DNA from: Pontixanthobacter sp. CEM42
Lineage (GTDB): Bacteria > Pseudomonadota > Alphaproteobacteria > Sphingomonadales > Sphingomonadaceae
Reading direction: 5' to 3'
NCBI RefSeq assembly: GCF_017812015.1
Contig: NZ_JADQTN010000002.1
Location: 868,001 to 932,000 of the forward strand
Length of the DNA: 64,000 nucleotides
Translations under genes and position numbers: made by a program
Shown: one piece after another, positions 27,018 through 36,574 of the stretch
Layout of the letters: each line of letters starts with the position of its first letter
Position numbering within the stretch: the first letter of the stretch is position 1
The notes under the pieces: model-generated
Told to the model about the DNA's origin: nothing
Database searches by the model: none
What the model saw: the letters and a program-made list of their open reading frames with translations, nothing else

Positions 27018-28448
27018 CTATCCTTCATGCACCGCCTTGGGCACCATACAGGCCATCACACCTTCGCGGCCGTCTTCGCTGCCATAGCCCGACCATTTCA
27101 CGCCTCCGAACGGAGCATCCACAGCGGATACACCGCCCGTGTTGATTGCCAGCATCCCGGCTTCAACCTCTGCCGCTAAACGGCGACGGCGGGCGGGGTC
27201 TTCGGTCCATGCATAGGCAGCCAAACCATAGGGCAGTCGGTTGGCTTCTTCGATCATCGCGTCTTCACCTGCCATCGGGTTCAGGATTGCGACCGGGCCG
27301 AAGGGTTCTTCATTCATGATGTCGGCATCTATTGGCACTTCGGAAAGCACGGTCGGCTGGTGGAAATATCCCTGATTGCCGATCCGCTCGCCGCCGGTCA
27401 GCAGTTTGCCGCCCTTGTCGACCGCGTTGCCGATCTTCTTCTGGATACCATCGACGCCGCGTGCATTGGCCATCGGGCCCATTTGTACGCCGTCTTCCCA
27501 ACCATTGCCGACTTTGACCTTTGCAGTGCGTTCAACGAAGCCGTCACGGAACTTATCGAACACGTCCTCCTCGACGAGGAAGCGCGTGGGGCTGACGCAC
27601 ACTTGCCCGGCATTGCGGAATTTGTTGCTGACCATCGTATCAAGTGTCTTGTCGATATCGCTATCGTTAAACACCAGCACAGGGCCGTGCCCGCCAAGCT
27701 CCATCGTAGTAACTTTCAGATCGTCTGCGGCCAGTTTGGCCAGATGCTTTCCGACGGGCGTTGATCCCGTGAAAGTCAGCTTGCGGATGATCGGGCTGGC
27801 GAGCAGATGCTCGCTGACATCACTCGGCACACCGAACACGCATTGTACGACATTGCCCTGTACGCCTGCATCAAGCAGCGCCTGCACGATGGCGATCCCC
27901 GAAGCGGGGGTCTCCTCGCTTGGCTTGACGATGGTCGAGCAGCCTGCAGCCAGCGCGCCGCCGATTTTGCGCATCACATTCAGCGTAGGGAAATTCCACG
28001 GAGCAAAGCCCGCGACGGGGCCAACTGGATGATATTGGATTTCTACCCGGCTGCCTTCAGGCCGCACCAGTGTACGACCGTAAAGCCGCTTGCACTCACC
28101 GGCATAGAATTCGAGCAGCATTGCCGCATAAATGGTTTCGCCTTTGGCTTCGCCGACGGGTTTGCCTTGTTCGCGAGTAAGCGCCTGCGCGATATCGCCT
28201 GCGCGCTCTTTGATCAGTCCTGCGGCTTTCGTCAGTATCGCTGCGCGTTTGTCCGCCGACGTGCGGCGCCAATCGCGGAAACCCTGCTCGGCATTGTTTA
28301 GCGCGCGGTCGAGATCGTCCTTAGAAGCGTGCGGAAGAGCAGCAAGTGCGTCGCCGGTTGCCGGATTAAGAACATCCTCGGTTGCGCGGCCACCGCCAGA
28401 AACCTGTTCGCCGCCGATAAGAAGGTGAAGGGATGGGTAATCGGTCAT
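27018..28448 (-). CDS. NAD(P)-dependent succinate-semialdehyde dehydrogenase family protein
   Basis: A 476-residue aldehyde dehydrogenase superfamily enzyme. GFAPWNFPTLNVMRKIGGALAAG near residue 150 is the cofactor-binding loop, FTGSTPVGKHLAK near 225 the Rossmann segment, MELGGHGPVLVF near 250 holds the general base Glu and GQVCVSPTRFLV near 285 the catalytic Cys, and EEPFGPVAIL near 380 binds nicotinamide. The family level match is nearest to GabD/SSADH-type enzymes, but substrate assignment is approximate. It stands alone with a divergent secreted-protein gene 116 bases away. Confidence 0.88.
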   Translation of the reverse strand: MTDYPSLHLLIGGEQVSGGGRATEDVLNPATGDALAALPHASKDDLDRALNNAEQGFRDWRRTSADKRAAILTKAAGLIKERAGDIAQALTREQGKPVGEAKGETIYAAMLLEFYAGECKRLYGRTLVRPEGSRVEIQYHPVGPVAGFAPWNFPTLNVMRKIGGALAAGCSTIVKPSEETPASGIAIVQALLDAGVQGNVVQCVFGVPSDVSEHLLASPIIRKLTFTGSTPVGKHLAKLAADDLKVTTMELGGHGPVLVFNDSDIDKTLDTMVSNKFRNAGQVCVSPTRFLVEEDVFDKFRDGFVERTAKVKVGNGWEDGVQMGPMANARGVDGIQKKIGNAVDKGGKLLTGGERIGNQGYFHQPTVLSEVPIDADIMNEEPFGPVAILNPMAGEDAMIEEANRLPYGLAAYAWTEDPARRRRLAAEVEAGMLAINTGGVSAVDAPFGGVKWSGYGSEDGREGVMACMVPKAVHEG

Positions 28449-28564
28449 GCTGCTATCCTTTGAAAATCGTCTCGCGAGGCAGATGGGCCTTGCTGGGCAA
28501 AGTTTCGAGAGATTTCTTCACATTGGTAGTCGAAGGTTCAGCGGAAGGGCGGTACAGCGCGCTT

Positions 28565-28936
28565 ATGAGAATTGTTCTGACCGCCACCATACTGGCATCC
28601 GCGTTGCTTTCGCCACCAGTTGCCCAGGCGCAATCCGCCCCGACGGCCACGCTTAGCCTTGAGCAGAAAACCGCTCTGCGCTGCTCGGCAGCCTTTGCGA
28701 TCATTGCCGGTGCGCAGGCTGCTGGCGATAAAAAGGCGCTTGGCTATCCTCCGATGGCAGAGCGAGGCCAGGAATTTTTTGTCCGCTTCTCTGCAGGGTT
28801 GATGGATAGCAAAAATATAACCCGTGATGCTGTCGCCGCGATGCTCCGCACAGAAGCGCATAAACTGTCCGCAGCAGGCGAAGTTCATCAGATTATGCCA
28901 TCTTGCTTACTTTTGCTCGAAGGATCGGGCGTTTAA
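28565..28936 (+). CDS. Small secreted protein of unknown function
   Basis: The start is placed at MRIVLTATILASALL; the preceding 44 in-frame codons overlap the divergent aldehyde dehydrogenase start and have no family character. The 123-residue product has a Sec signal ending in VAQAQS. The mature part, with a ALRCSAAFAIIAGAQAAG helix near residue 35 and a second Cys in IMPSCLLLLEG, resembles small helical periplasmic proteins common in sphingomonads, with a conserved Cys pair that may form a disulphide. Function unknown. Confidence 0.7.
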   Translation: MRIVLTATILASALLSPPVAQAQSAPTATLSLEQKTALRCSAAFAIIAGAQAAGDKKALGYPPMAERGQEFFVRFSAGLMDSKNITRDAVAAMLRTEAHKLSAAGEVHQIMPSCLLLLEGSGV

Positions 28937-29004
28937 TCTGACAATTTTCACAATGCGGCGTCACAATTGTGGACGCCCGCAGATGCTTGAGGCAATAGAG
29001 TAGC

Positions 29005-29676
29005 ATGTGGCGTCTCTACCAATTTCCGCTGTGCCCGTTCAGCCGCAAGGTCCGTCTGCTGCTGAGCGAAAAAGGCGTCGGTTATGAATTGTGGCGCGAA
29101 AATCCGTGGGAAGGTAGCGACGAGTTCTGGGAGCTGAACCCGGCTGGCCGCACGCCGGTTCTGCACGACGCCGAGAAGAAGATCACGCTGTGTGACAGCC
29201 GCGCGATCTGTGAATATTTTGAAGAGACGGTCGATCAGTCACCGATGATCAATGGTACGGTCAAAGAGCGCGCGGAAATCCGCCGTTTGATCGCCCTGTT
29301 TGACGAGAATTTCTTCGCCGATGTCACAGCTCCGCTGCTGCATGAGCGGATGAAGAAGCGCCTAATTCTGCGGCAACCGCCGGATTCGCGCGCTTTGGCG
29401 CAAGCAATGAAGATGGCGCATGGTCACCTCGACTATATGGATTATCTGATTGATACGCGTCCTTGGCTGGCTGGCTCGCGCATGAGTCTTGCCGATCTGA
29501 CTGCTGCGGCACAGATCAGCGTTGCCGACTATCTTGGCGGGATTGATTGGAAAGGGCACGAACAGACCAAGGGCTGGTACTCGGTGTTCAAAAGCCGCCC
29601 CAGCTTCAGGCCGCTGCTGAGCGAGCGGATGGAAGTTATCCAACCGCCCAGCCACTATGCGGATGTGAATGCGTAG
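29005..29676 (+). CDS. Glutathione S-transferase family protein
   Basis: A 223-residue GST-fold protein. The N-terminal thioredoxin-like domain starts LYQFPLCPFSRKVRLLLSEKG, where the CPFSRK box places a Cys or Ser at the active site, followed by LNPAGRTPVLHD with the cis-Pro near residue 52 and the glutathione-binding CDSRAICEYFEE near 70. The C-terminal helical domain includes GSRMSLADLTAAAQISVADYLGG near 160. Omega-like or other small alphaproteobacterial GST class; its reaction is unknown. It is followed at once by the structured repeat at 29682. Confidence 0.88.
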   Translation: MWRLYQFPLCPFSRKVRLLLSEKGVGYELWRENPWEGSDEFWELNPAGRTPVLHDAEKKITLCDSRAICEYFEETVDQSPMINGTVKERAEIRRLIALFDENFFADVTAPLLHERMKKRLILRQPPDSRALAQAMKMAHGHLDYMDYLIDTRPWLAGSRMSLADLTAAAQISVADYLGGIDWKGHEQTKGWYSVFKSRPSFRPLLSERMEVIQPPSHYADVNA

Positions 29677-29681
29677 TTTGC

Positions 29682-29943
29682 TTGGCCTCAAGCGCCGGCG
29701 CTCACATCCGTTGGCTTAGGCTTCCGCGCTAACCGCGCGTCGGGCAGTCGCCCTCTGGCTGCCGCGACCAAGATCGGGTTCCAACTATAACGGCTTGGAA
29801 CGGTCCGGTTCGCGATAAGCGAACCGCAAGGCCGACTGGCCGTCCGAGCTTATGCGAGGAAGCCAAGCGAGCCGGATGGCTCGCGCCCGGCGATTGAGGG
29901 CTAAGACAAAAAATCGGATGCGACCTCCGGCGCTTGAGGCCAA
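29682..29943. repeat. Structured dispersed repeat, copy 1, with 17-bp terminal inverted repeats
   Basis: The stretch is bounded by a perfect 17-base inverted repeat (TTGGCCTCAAGCGCCGG at 29682-29698 and its complement at 29927-29943). It is full of hairpins: 29725-29739 (CGCGC/GCGCG), 29807-29825 (GGTTCGC/GCGAACC) and 29867-29884 (GCGAGCC/GGCTCGC). Reverse complemented, it aligns with 42334-42559 over about 225 bases. It fills most of the 306-base gap between GST and msrB genes, and no real gene is visible in it. It may be a MITE-like mobile element or the gene or terminator of a structured RNA. Confidence 0.8.
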
Positions 29944-29982
29944 ACAAAAAATACCCATATTCTCCAACAAAGGAGACACTCA

Positions 29983-30408
29983 ATGTCTGATCCCAAGACC
30001 ATCACCGACAGCGAATGGCGCGAAAAGCTGACGCCTGAGCAGTTCCATGTCCTTCGCCAAGCAGGCACAGAGCGTGCTTTCACAGGCGAATATGATAAAC
30101 ACTTTGAAGAAGGCGAATATGTCTGCGCTGGATGCGGAACCAAGCTGTTTGCCAGCGATACGAAGTATAATTCGGGCTGCGGCTGGCCTGCGTTCACCAA
30201 ACCTGCAGATGGCGATATGGTGATGGAGCATCGCGACACCTCGCACGGTATGATCCGCACCGAGGTGACATGCTCCAATTGCGGCGGACATCTGGGACAT
30301 GTGTTCCCTGATGGGCCGCAGGATCAGGGGGGATTGCGCTACTGCATCAACAGCGCGTCGCTCGATTTCAATCCGGACGGCATCTTGAAAGATGTGCCGA
30401 AGAGCTAG
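29983..30408 (+). CDS. msrB: Peptide-methionine (R)-S-oxide reductase
   Basis: A 141-residue MsrB that reduces the R-epimer of methionine sulfoxide. Two CxxC pairs (CAGCG near residue 48, CSNCGG near 97) bind structural zinc; the catalytic Cys lies in RYCINSASL near 125 and conserved GCGWPAF near 66 and [11 protein letters not shown] near 102 form the active site. A good AAAGGAGA ribosome binding site precedes the ATG. The S-epimer enzyme MsrA is encoded separately at 45377. Confidence 0.95.
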   Translation: MSDPKTITDSEWREKLTPEQFHVLRQAGTERAFTGEYDKHFEEGEYVCAGCGTKLFASDTKYNSGCGWPAFTKPADGDMVMEHRDTSHGMIRTEVTCSNCGGHLGHVFPDGPQDQGGLRYCINSASLDFNPDGILKDVPKS

Positions 30409-30531
30409 GCCCAAGAACTAGAGCGGGGTAACAATTAACTTTGGCCGTTCACGCCGGGTTACAACTGGCCTATGCAATGCCCAGAAGCGAATTTGGCGCC
30501 GTAAGCGCCGCTATAAGGGTAACCGGATTCA

Positions 30532-32703
30532 ATGGCTAAGCGTGGCAGCCGGCGGAAAGCCGCGGCAAGCCGTAAAACAGAAAAAGCGAAGCCCACCGGC
30601 TGGCGCTTGTGGTTTCGCCGCCTGTTTATCTGGGGCAGCGGTTTTGCGCTGTTGGGCGTGCTGTTTCTGGGCCTCGCAGTGGTCTTCGCTGCACGGTCAT
30701 TGCCGAGCTACCAGGATCTGAAAGCTACGCAGAACGCGCAGACAATTATTGTCCGCGCGCGCGACGGAACCGAGATTGTCGAGCTCGGGCCAACCTTCGG
30801 CAAATGGCTAGATAGCGACGAAATTCCGCAAGTCATGAAAGACGCGATGATCTCGGTCGAGGATCGCCGTTATTACAGTCATTTTGGGGTTGATCCGATT
30901 GGTTTGGCGCGTGCCACTTGGGTTTGGGCGACAGGCGACAAACGCTTTGGTGCGACCTCGACTATCACGCAGCAATTGGCGCGGAACGTGTTCCTCAACT
31001 CCAACCGGACGCTTGACCGGAAAATGCGCGAAGCGGTTCTGGCGATGGCGATGGAGAGCAAATTCTCCAAGGAGCAGATCCTCGAGCTCTATCTCAACAA
31101 GGTCTATTTTGGCGGCGGCGCATACGGGATCGACAGCGCGAGCCGGAAATTTTTCAGTCATCCCGCTACGGAACTTGAGACTGCCGAAGCTGCAATCATT
31201 GCCGGGTTAGTAAAAGCACCGTCGCGCTACTCACCGACAGCTGATGTGCAGGCGGCCGTGGATCGCGCGCAGGTCGTTTTGCGGTTGATGAAAGAGCAAG
31301 ACCGGATTGATCCCAGCGTGACGGTGGACCCAGCGACCGTCAATCTCAAAGAAGATCGCGGTCAGAACTCGGTTCGCTATTTCACCGATTGGGCGCTTCC
31401 GCAGCTTGATTTGCTACTGCCTGAAACATTCGAGCCTATCGAAGTGTGGACTACACTTGATGTCGGGATGCAGCGCACTGCTGCCGCATCAATAAAATCG
31501 AACACACCCGATGGTGCTCAAGGCGCGCTGGTCAGCCTTGACCGCGACGGCGCAATCCTCGCGATGATTGGCGGGACTGATTACGTCGAAACAAACTACA
31601 ACCGCGCGACCGATGCAGTGCGGCAACCGGGGTCGGCCTGGAAGCTGTTCGTATATTTGGCGGCGCTGGAATCCGGCTATACACCCGAGGCACCGGTGAA
31701 GGATGTGCAGACCACAATCGACGGCTGGACTCCGCGGAACTCCAATGGCCGGTATGCCGGTGAGATCGATGTCCGCACGGCATTTGCCTATTCCAAAAAC
31801 ACCGTGGCCGCCCAGCTGGGTTACGAAGTCGGTTTTGGAACCGTGGCCAGCATGGCCAAGCGGTTTGGGATTACCACCCCGATCCAGACATATCCCTCGA
31901 TGGTTTTGGGAAGCAGCGAAACCCGCGTGATCGATATGACTCGCGCCTTCGCAGCGGTGTCGGCGGGCGGCAATTCGGTTGATCCATATGGAATCGTCAA
32001 AGTGACGACCGCGGGCGGCGAGACATTGTATGAGCATGAGCGGAAGCGCGCCACGCGTCTCGTGCCCGAATATGTCGCAGCGGGAATCACCGATTTGCTG
32101 CAAACGGCGGTCAATACAGGTACAGGCCGCGCGGCGCAGATTGGTCGCCCGGTCGCGGGTAAAACCGGCACCACATCCTCCAACAAGGATGGCTGGTTCA
32201 TTGGTTTCTCCAGCGGGATCACGACCGGCGTGTGGATGGGTCGCGACGATGCGAAGCGTGTGGGCGGATTGCAGGGTGGACGCGCGCCAGCGCAAGCCTT
32301 CGCTGCCTATATGCGCTATGCGGTGAAAGATCGCCCGATCGAGCAATTCAATACCGAGTTGAAGCTGCCCGAATGGCAATTGGAGCCCGATGACGAGTTC
32401 TACTTCGGCGATCCGGAGGACTATTACTACATCGACGAGCAAGGCAATTTGATCGAGCCGGGTCTGGGCGACGGCGAGCGCGACCCTGATTTCAGTGTCG
32501 AAGGCGGGGAACAGCCCGGTAACGCTGCGGACCGTCCACAAGTGCCAGAGAATAATGCGCCGCCAGCGGCTAGCGACGATTTCCTCGATCAGGCGACGGG
32601 CGAGCGGCCCACTGCTCCGGTAGAGAGGCCAGCACAACGCGCTGTTCAGCCTACGCCGCCGTCACCGAGACCAAGTGAACAGGCGCAGCCGCCTACCCGT
32701 TAG
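30532..32703 (+). CDS. Penicillin-binding protein 1A family (bifunctional transglycosylase/transpeptidase)
   Basis: A 723-residue class A PBP. A basic cytoplasmic N-terminus precedes a membrane anchor near residue 35 (FIWGSGFALLGVLFLGLAVVF). The GT51 glycosyltransferase domain has EDRRYYSHFGVDPIGLAR near 108, TSTITQQLARNVF near 140 and LELYLNKVYFGGGAYGI near 184. The transpeptidase domain has SxxK in PGSAWKLF near 368, SKN near 423 and KTGT in VAGKTGTTS near 543. A long acidic, Pro-rich C-terminal tail (after about 625) resembles cytosol-free periplasmic tails of alphaproteobacterial PBPs. It polymerises and cross-links peptidoglycan. Confidence 0.93.
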   Translation: MAKRGSRRKAAASRKTEKAKPTGWRLWFRRLFIWGSGFALLGVLFLGLAVVFAARSLPSYQDLKATQNAQTIIVRARDGTEIVELGPTFGKWLDSDEIPQVMKDAMISVEDRRYYSHFGVDPIGLARATWVWATGDKRFGATSTITQQLARNVFLNSNRTLDRKMREAVLAMAMESKFSKEQILELYLNKVYFGGGAYGIDSASRKFFSHPATELETAEAAIIAGLVKAPSRYSPTADVQAAVDRAQVVLRLMKEQDRIDPSVTVDPATVNLKEDRGQNSVRYFTDWALPQLDLLLPETFEPIEVWTTLDVGMQRTAAASIKSNTPDGAQGALVSLDRDGAILAMIGGTDYVETNYNRATDAVRQPGSAWKLFVYLAALESGYTPEAPVKDVQTTIDGWTPRNSNGRYAGEIDVRTAFAYSKNTVAAQLGYEVGFGTVASMAKRFGITTPIQTYPSMVLGSSETRVIDMTRAFAAVSAGGNSVDPYGIVKVTTAGGETLYEHERKRATRLVPEYVAAGITDLLQTAVNTGTGRAAQIGRPVAGKTGTTSSNKDGWFIGFSSGITTGVWMGRDDAKRVGGLQGGRAPAQAFAAYMRYAVKDRPIEQFNTELKLPEWQLEPDDEFYFGDPEDYYYIDEQGNLIEPGLGDGERDPDFSVEGGEQPGNAADRPQVPENNAPPAASDDFLDQATGERPTAPVERPAQRAVQPTPPSPRPSEQAQPPTR

Positions 32704-32717
32704 GATGATGCGCAAAC

Positions 32718-32755
32718 AAAAGCCCCGCCGGATCGAACCAGCGGGGCTTTTTCTT
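32718..32755. terminator. Bidirectional intrinsic terminator
   Basis: AAAGCCCCGC (32718-32727) and GCGGGGCTTT (32741-32750) pair into a 10-base stem with a 13-base loop and a T-rich tail TTCTTTTT. It stands between the convergent PBP (plus) and degP (minus) genes, so it can serve both. Confidence 0.92.
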
Positions 32756-32772
32756 TTTCGGGTTTGTTTCGC

Positions 32773-34329
32773 TTAGCGAATACGGACCGCACGGTAGACG
32801 GTTGGTCCACCTGGCCGTTGGAACTGCAGCAGTACCGCGTCGCGGTCACCTTCTTCTGCTTCGGTGACGGCTTTCTCCAGATCCTCAATCGAATTAACCG
32901 GCTGATAGTTCGCCGATTTGATGATGTCGCGGCGTTGTAGGCCTTTGCGCGCTGCGTCGGAATTGCGATTCACAGCAACAATCGCCAGTCCCGTCGTATC
33001 GCTGCTCACACCCAGTTGACGTGCGATCGTTGCGGATAGCGGAACAACTTGAAGGCCCAGCTTTTCGATGATCGGGCTTTCGGTATCAGCCTCATCGGGC
33101 ATTTCCGGCTCGGCATCCTGACTGAACATTTGCTGGTTGCGCATCTCTTCTGCGCTAGGGCGTTTGCCCACGGTTGCCTGCACGGTCCGGCGTTTGCCTT
33201 CGCGGTACAGTTCTATCGGGATCGTTACGCCGGGCTTCACATTGGCGACCAAGAAGGACAGCGTTTGATCTTGCGTGACGGCTTTTCCGTCGACTTTGGT
33301 CACGATGTCGCCAGCGCGAATGCCGGCATTATCGGCGGGAGCGTCCGGTTGAACGAGCTGTACAAACTCGCCTTGGTTCTTAGGCAAACCAAGCGATGCA
33401 GCCAGATCTTCGTCAACTGGTTGAATGCTCACACCCAAGAAGCCGCGCTCGATTTCTTCACCTGATTTGAGTTGCTCGACGATCGGTGTGGCAATATCGG
33501 CCGGAATTGCGAAACCGATGCCAACGCTTCCGCCCGTTGGCGAGATGATCGCGTTGTTAATGCCGATGACGTTGCCCTGCATATCGAATAGCGGGCCGCC
33601 CGAATTGCCGCGATTGATGCTGGCATCGGTTTGGATGTAACGATCATAGGCACCGCTGCCGGTATTGCGAAGTACCGACGACACGATGCCGCTTGTTACA
33701 GTGCCGCCGAGACCAAAGGGATTGCCAATCGCAATAACCCAGTCACCGACCCGTGCTTGTTCTGAGCCGCCAAATTTGACGAATGGAAAGTCATCACCAC
33801 CTTGAATTTTCAGCACCGCAAGGTCTGATTGCGGATCGGTACCTACCAGTTCTGCATCATATTCTTTACCATCGGGGAAGGTAACCGTAATCTCTTCAAT
33901 CGTCCCGACCGGGCGACCGTTTCGGTCGGTCTGCGGCGCCACAACGTGATTGTTAGTGACAACGAAGCCGTCTGCTGAGATTATAAAGCCAGAACCCAAT
34001 GACCGCCCTTCGCGCGTTTGGGGCTGCGCATCACCGCCGCTGCGACGGTTTCCGAACATCCCTTCAAGAGGTGTCCCGGCAAATGGGCTATTTCGAGTCT
34101 GCACTTCGATTTGCTGGCGGGTCGAAATATTGACCACCGCAGGCTGAAGTTGCTCGGTCAAATCGGCAAAGCTTTCGGGAGCACCAGCGCGGGGAACCGC
34201 GCGTTGCATCTCGATGCCTTCATTTTGGGCTGTTTGGGCTCCTGCGGGGTATCCCCCGACCAAGGAGATGGCTGCGCCGCCAACTAGCAGCGCGGAAGTC
34301 AATCCATAAGCATATCGCACAGGCTTCAC
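32773..34329 (-). CDS. degP: Do/DegP family serine endoprotease with two PDZ domains
   Basis: A 518-residue periplasmic protease and chaperone. A signal peptide runs to about residue 31 (YPAGA). The trypsin-like domain has catalytic His128 in VVTNNHVV, Asp169 in SDLAVLK and Ser243 in NRGNSGGPLF. PDZ1 spans about 285-385 (FLGVSIQPVDEDLAA, then RAGDIVTKVDGKAV) and PDZ2 about 415-505 (LGLQVVPLSATIAR, then GLQRRDIIKSANYQPV). It degrades misfolded envelope proteins. It is downstream of hflKC on the same strand with a gap of about 157 bases, a common order in alphaproteobacteria. Confidence 0.94.
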   Translation of the reverse strand: MKPVRYAYGLTSALLVGGAAISLVGGYPAGAQTAQNEGIEMQRAVPRAGAPESFADLTEQLQPAVVNISTRQQIEVQTRNSPFAGTPLEGMFGNRRSGGDAQPQTREGRSLGSGFIISADGFVVTNNHVVAPQTDRNGRPVGTIEEITVTFPDGKEYDAELVGTDPQSDLAVLKIQGGDDFPFVKFGGSEQARVGDWVIAIGNPFGLGGTVTSGIVSSVLRNTGSGAYDRYIQTDASINRGNSGGPLFDMQGNVIGINNAIISPTGGSVGIGFAIPADIATPIVEQLKSGEEIERGFLGVSIQPVDEDLAASLGLPKNQGEFVQLVQPDAPADNAGIRAGDIVTKVDGKAVTQDQTLSFLVANVKPGVTIPIELYREGKRRTVQATVGKRPSAEEMRNQQMFSQDAEPEMPDEADTESPIIEKLGLQVVPLSATIARQLGVSSDTTGLAIVAVNRNSDAARKGLQRRDIIKSANYQPVNSIEDLEKAVTEAEEGDRDAVLLQFQRPGGPTVYRAVRIR

Positions 34330-34486
34330 GTCCTTTTATTCCTCTTCATTACTGGGCGCGTCACCGCGCCAAAATTCCCCGCAAGCACATCAGGCGATCC
34401 GCCCTGAACGCCGTTTGAACGACATTTGTAAACGCCGACCAATGCGGTTCCTCGTTCGACCAACGTATTTGGTCGGGTCGGGTTCC

Positions 34487-35338
34487 TTAGCGATTACCCC
34501 GGAACTGCCGCAGATATTCATTGTCTGGCGACAGGATAAAGCTGCTTTCGGGTCCACCTTCGCGCTCAACGAAGGTTTTATCGTAACTCTCCATCGCGCG
34601 GTAGAAGTCGTAGAATTGCGGGTCCTTTCCATACGCTGCGGCATAGGTCCGCGCGGCTTCACCTTCGGCTTCAGCGCGGATAACACGCGCATCACGGCGG
34701 CCTTGCGCACGAATTGTTTCTGCTTCTTCCTGACGGTCCGATTTCATTCGTTCAAACGCAGCTTCGAGCGGACGGCCTTCGGGAAGGTCGGCGCGCTTAA
34801 TCCGGACGTCGAGCACCTGCGCACCATATTGGCGCGCGGCCGCATCGAGTGTGTCACGGATATTGCTCATCGCATTGCCCCGCTCTGCGGTTAGCAGCGA
34901 AGCAAAGGTCCGGCGGCCGAGTTCCTGACGCAGGACCGATGTGAAAATCGGCACAAGTTGCGACGCGACGTTCTCTTCTGTCCGTGCGTTGGTGACCATC
35001 ATAATAGGATCGATAATCCGGAACCGTGCATAGGCGTTCACTTGCAGGCGCTGTTGGTCGCTGGTCAGCACTTGCTGGCGGTCCATATCCAGATCGAGAA
35101 TTCGGCGATCGACAATCTGAACCGTCTGTATGAATGGAAGGTGGTAATGGATGCCTGCGCCTGTTTGACCAAACTGGTCATCCGGATCGAACTTGTTGAT
35201 CGTCTTCACAGGTTGACCACCTTGAAGGACGACTGCCTGTTCACCCTCATTGACGAAAGTCAGGCTGGTGAGTCCCGCCAAGGCGAAAATAGCTACCGCA
35301 ATCACGGCGCCTTTATAATTCTGCCAGATGTTGCTCAT
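34487..35338 (-). CDS. hflC: Protease modulator HflC
   Basis: A 283-residue stomatin/prohibitin-family protein that forms a cage with HflK around the FtsH protease. An N-terminal membrane anchor (GAVIAVAIFALAGLTSLTFV) is followed by the SPFH domain (VNEGEQAVVLQGGQPVKTI near residue 28, YARFRIIDPIMMVTNARTEE near 103) and a coiled C-terminus rich in Glu/Arg/Ala (EAEGEAARTYAAAYGKDPQFYDFYRAMESY near 240). It follows hflK by two bases and the two are translationally coupled. Confidence 0.94.
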   Translation of the reverse strand: MSNIWQNYKGAVIAVAIFALAGLTSLTFVNEGEQAVVLQGGQPVKTINKFDPDDQFGQTGAGIHYHLPFIQTVQIVDRRILDLDMDRQQVLTSDQQRLQVNAYARFRIIDPIMMVTNARTEENVASQLVPIFTSVLRQELGRRTFASLLTAERGNAMSNIRDTLDAAARQYGAQVLDVRIKRADLPEGRPLEAAFERMKSDRQEEAETIRAQGRRDARVIRAEAEGEAARTYAAAYGKDPQFYDFYRAMESYDKTFVEREGGPESSFILSPDNEYLRQFRGNR

Positions 35339-35340
35339 GA

Positions 35341-36501
35341 TTACTGGCCCTCCGCTGCTTGGGACTGTTGGCTACGTCTGCGCACTTCAGGAAGCGGCAG
35401 ATACGGCGTCACGCCTTCGGCCTCGATAATGGTCTTGTCGGTCTGGCTCAGAATACGCTCCATAGTCTCGTAATAGAGACGCTGCCGCGTGACCTGTGGT
35501 GCTAAACGATATTCTTCGTAGATTTTGTTGAACGCGGTGGAGTCGCCTTCGGCCTTGGCCAGCAATTGCTGCGCGTAACGGCGTGCGCGGTTCATATCCG
35601 CTTGCGCATCCTGCTCTGCCGCTGACACGTCTTTAAATGCGTCGATCACGGTTTCGGGCGGATCGGTTTTGTCGATCTCGACACCTTGTACCGCGATACC
35701 CGCGCGGTAGCTGTTGAGGATCGCTTGCATCCGCATACGGACATTCTGCTCGATTTCAGCGCGGCCTTCACCGGACAGAACTGTGTCCAAATCAAGCTCT
35801 GCGACCGCAGCGCGCATCGCGGTCTCTGCTGCTTCTTGCACAGTATCCGCTGGATCACTCAGGCGGAACCGGAACAGTGCAAGGTCATCGATCTTCCAAC
35901 GAATGAGATAGGACAAGTCGACCAGATTTTGGTCGCCTGTCAGAATCAGTTGCTCGGCTTCACCGTCAGGCAGTTTCTGCGACCGGATTTCTTCGACATT
36001 CTCTTTGTCGACCGCTTGGATCGGGTAGGGGAGTGTCAACTGGAAGCCTGGATCGAGAGTGCGGCTATATTTGCCGCCCGCCCACGTTACCAAGCCTTGC
36101 TCGGCTGTACCAATCGGGTGAATTGATGTCGTGCCGACCCAAGCCAAAGCAAGCAAGCCGAGACCAATAGGTAGCCAGCTCTTACCGCCGGGGCGCTGCG
36201 GCATCTGGAAGCTGGGACCGCCCGGACCGCCACCACCGCCGCCTTTGCCGCGATTCTTGAAGATATCTTCGATATTGGCCGAACGGCGCGGTTCTTCGGG
36301 TGCATTGCCGTTGCCGCCACCAGGAAGCCACGGATTGCGCGGCCCCTTAGGTTTGTCCTCGCCACCGGAGCCGTTTGCGGACTCTCCGTCCGCTCCGGAC
36401 TTGGGCCCAGAATCAGGTTTGTCTCCCCCGGATTTGCCCCAAGGACTTTTGCCAGCCATCGCCAGCCCGATATTTCTCGTGAAATCGCCAAATGTGCTCA
36501 T
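35341..36501 (-). CDS. hflK: Protease modulator HflK
   Basis: The start is placed at MSTFGDFTRNIGLAMAGKSP, giving 386 residues; an upstream in-frame extension runs antisense into mrp and is not family-like. A Gly/Pro/Asn-rich cytoplasmic stretch (to about residue 115) precedes a membrane segment (LPIGLGLLALAWVGTTSI) and the SPFH domain with HPIGTAEQGLVTWAGGKY and VDLSYLIRWKIDDLALFRFR. With HflC it regulates FtsH. hflK and mrp are divergent, with 73 bases between, which must hold both promoters. Confidence 0.94.
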   Translation of the reverse strand: MSTFGDFTRNIGLAMAGKSPWGKSGGDKPDSGPKSGADGESANGSGGEDKPKGPRNPWLPGGGNGNAPEEPRRSANIEDIFKNRGKGGGGGGPGGPSFQMPQRPGGKSWLPIGLGLLALAWVGTTSIHPIGTAEQGLVTWAGGKYSRTLDPGFQLTLPYPIQAVDKENVEEIRSQKLPDGEAEQLILTGDQNLVDLSYLIRWKIDDLALFRFRLSDPADTVQEAAETAMRAAVAELDLDTVLSGEGRAEIEQNVRMRMQAILNSYRAGIAVQGVEIDKTDPPETVIDAFKDVSAAEQDAQADMNRARRYAQQLLAKAEGDSTAFNKIYEEYRLAPQVTRQRLYYETMERILSQTDKTIIEAEGVTPYLPLPEVRRRSQQSQAAEGQ

Positions 36502-36574
36502 GTTTCCTTTATAGGTGTCGATTGCAGGAAAAACAGGGGTTGCAGGTGCGATTTTGCTGCTAGGGACTTCTGCC

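Noticed and set aside
28962-28971. Palindrome CACAATTGTG before the GST gene
   Set aside because: A 10-base palindrome in a GC/AT-mixed spacer can be chance; it lacks a second site or clear spacing relation to a promoter.
29687-29983. ORFs across the repeat region on both strands
   Set aside because: They are Arg/Ser-rich translations of the structured repeat with no ribosome binding site or family; the DNA hairpins explain the region better.
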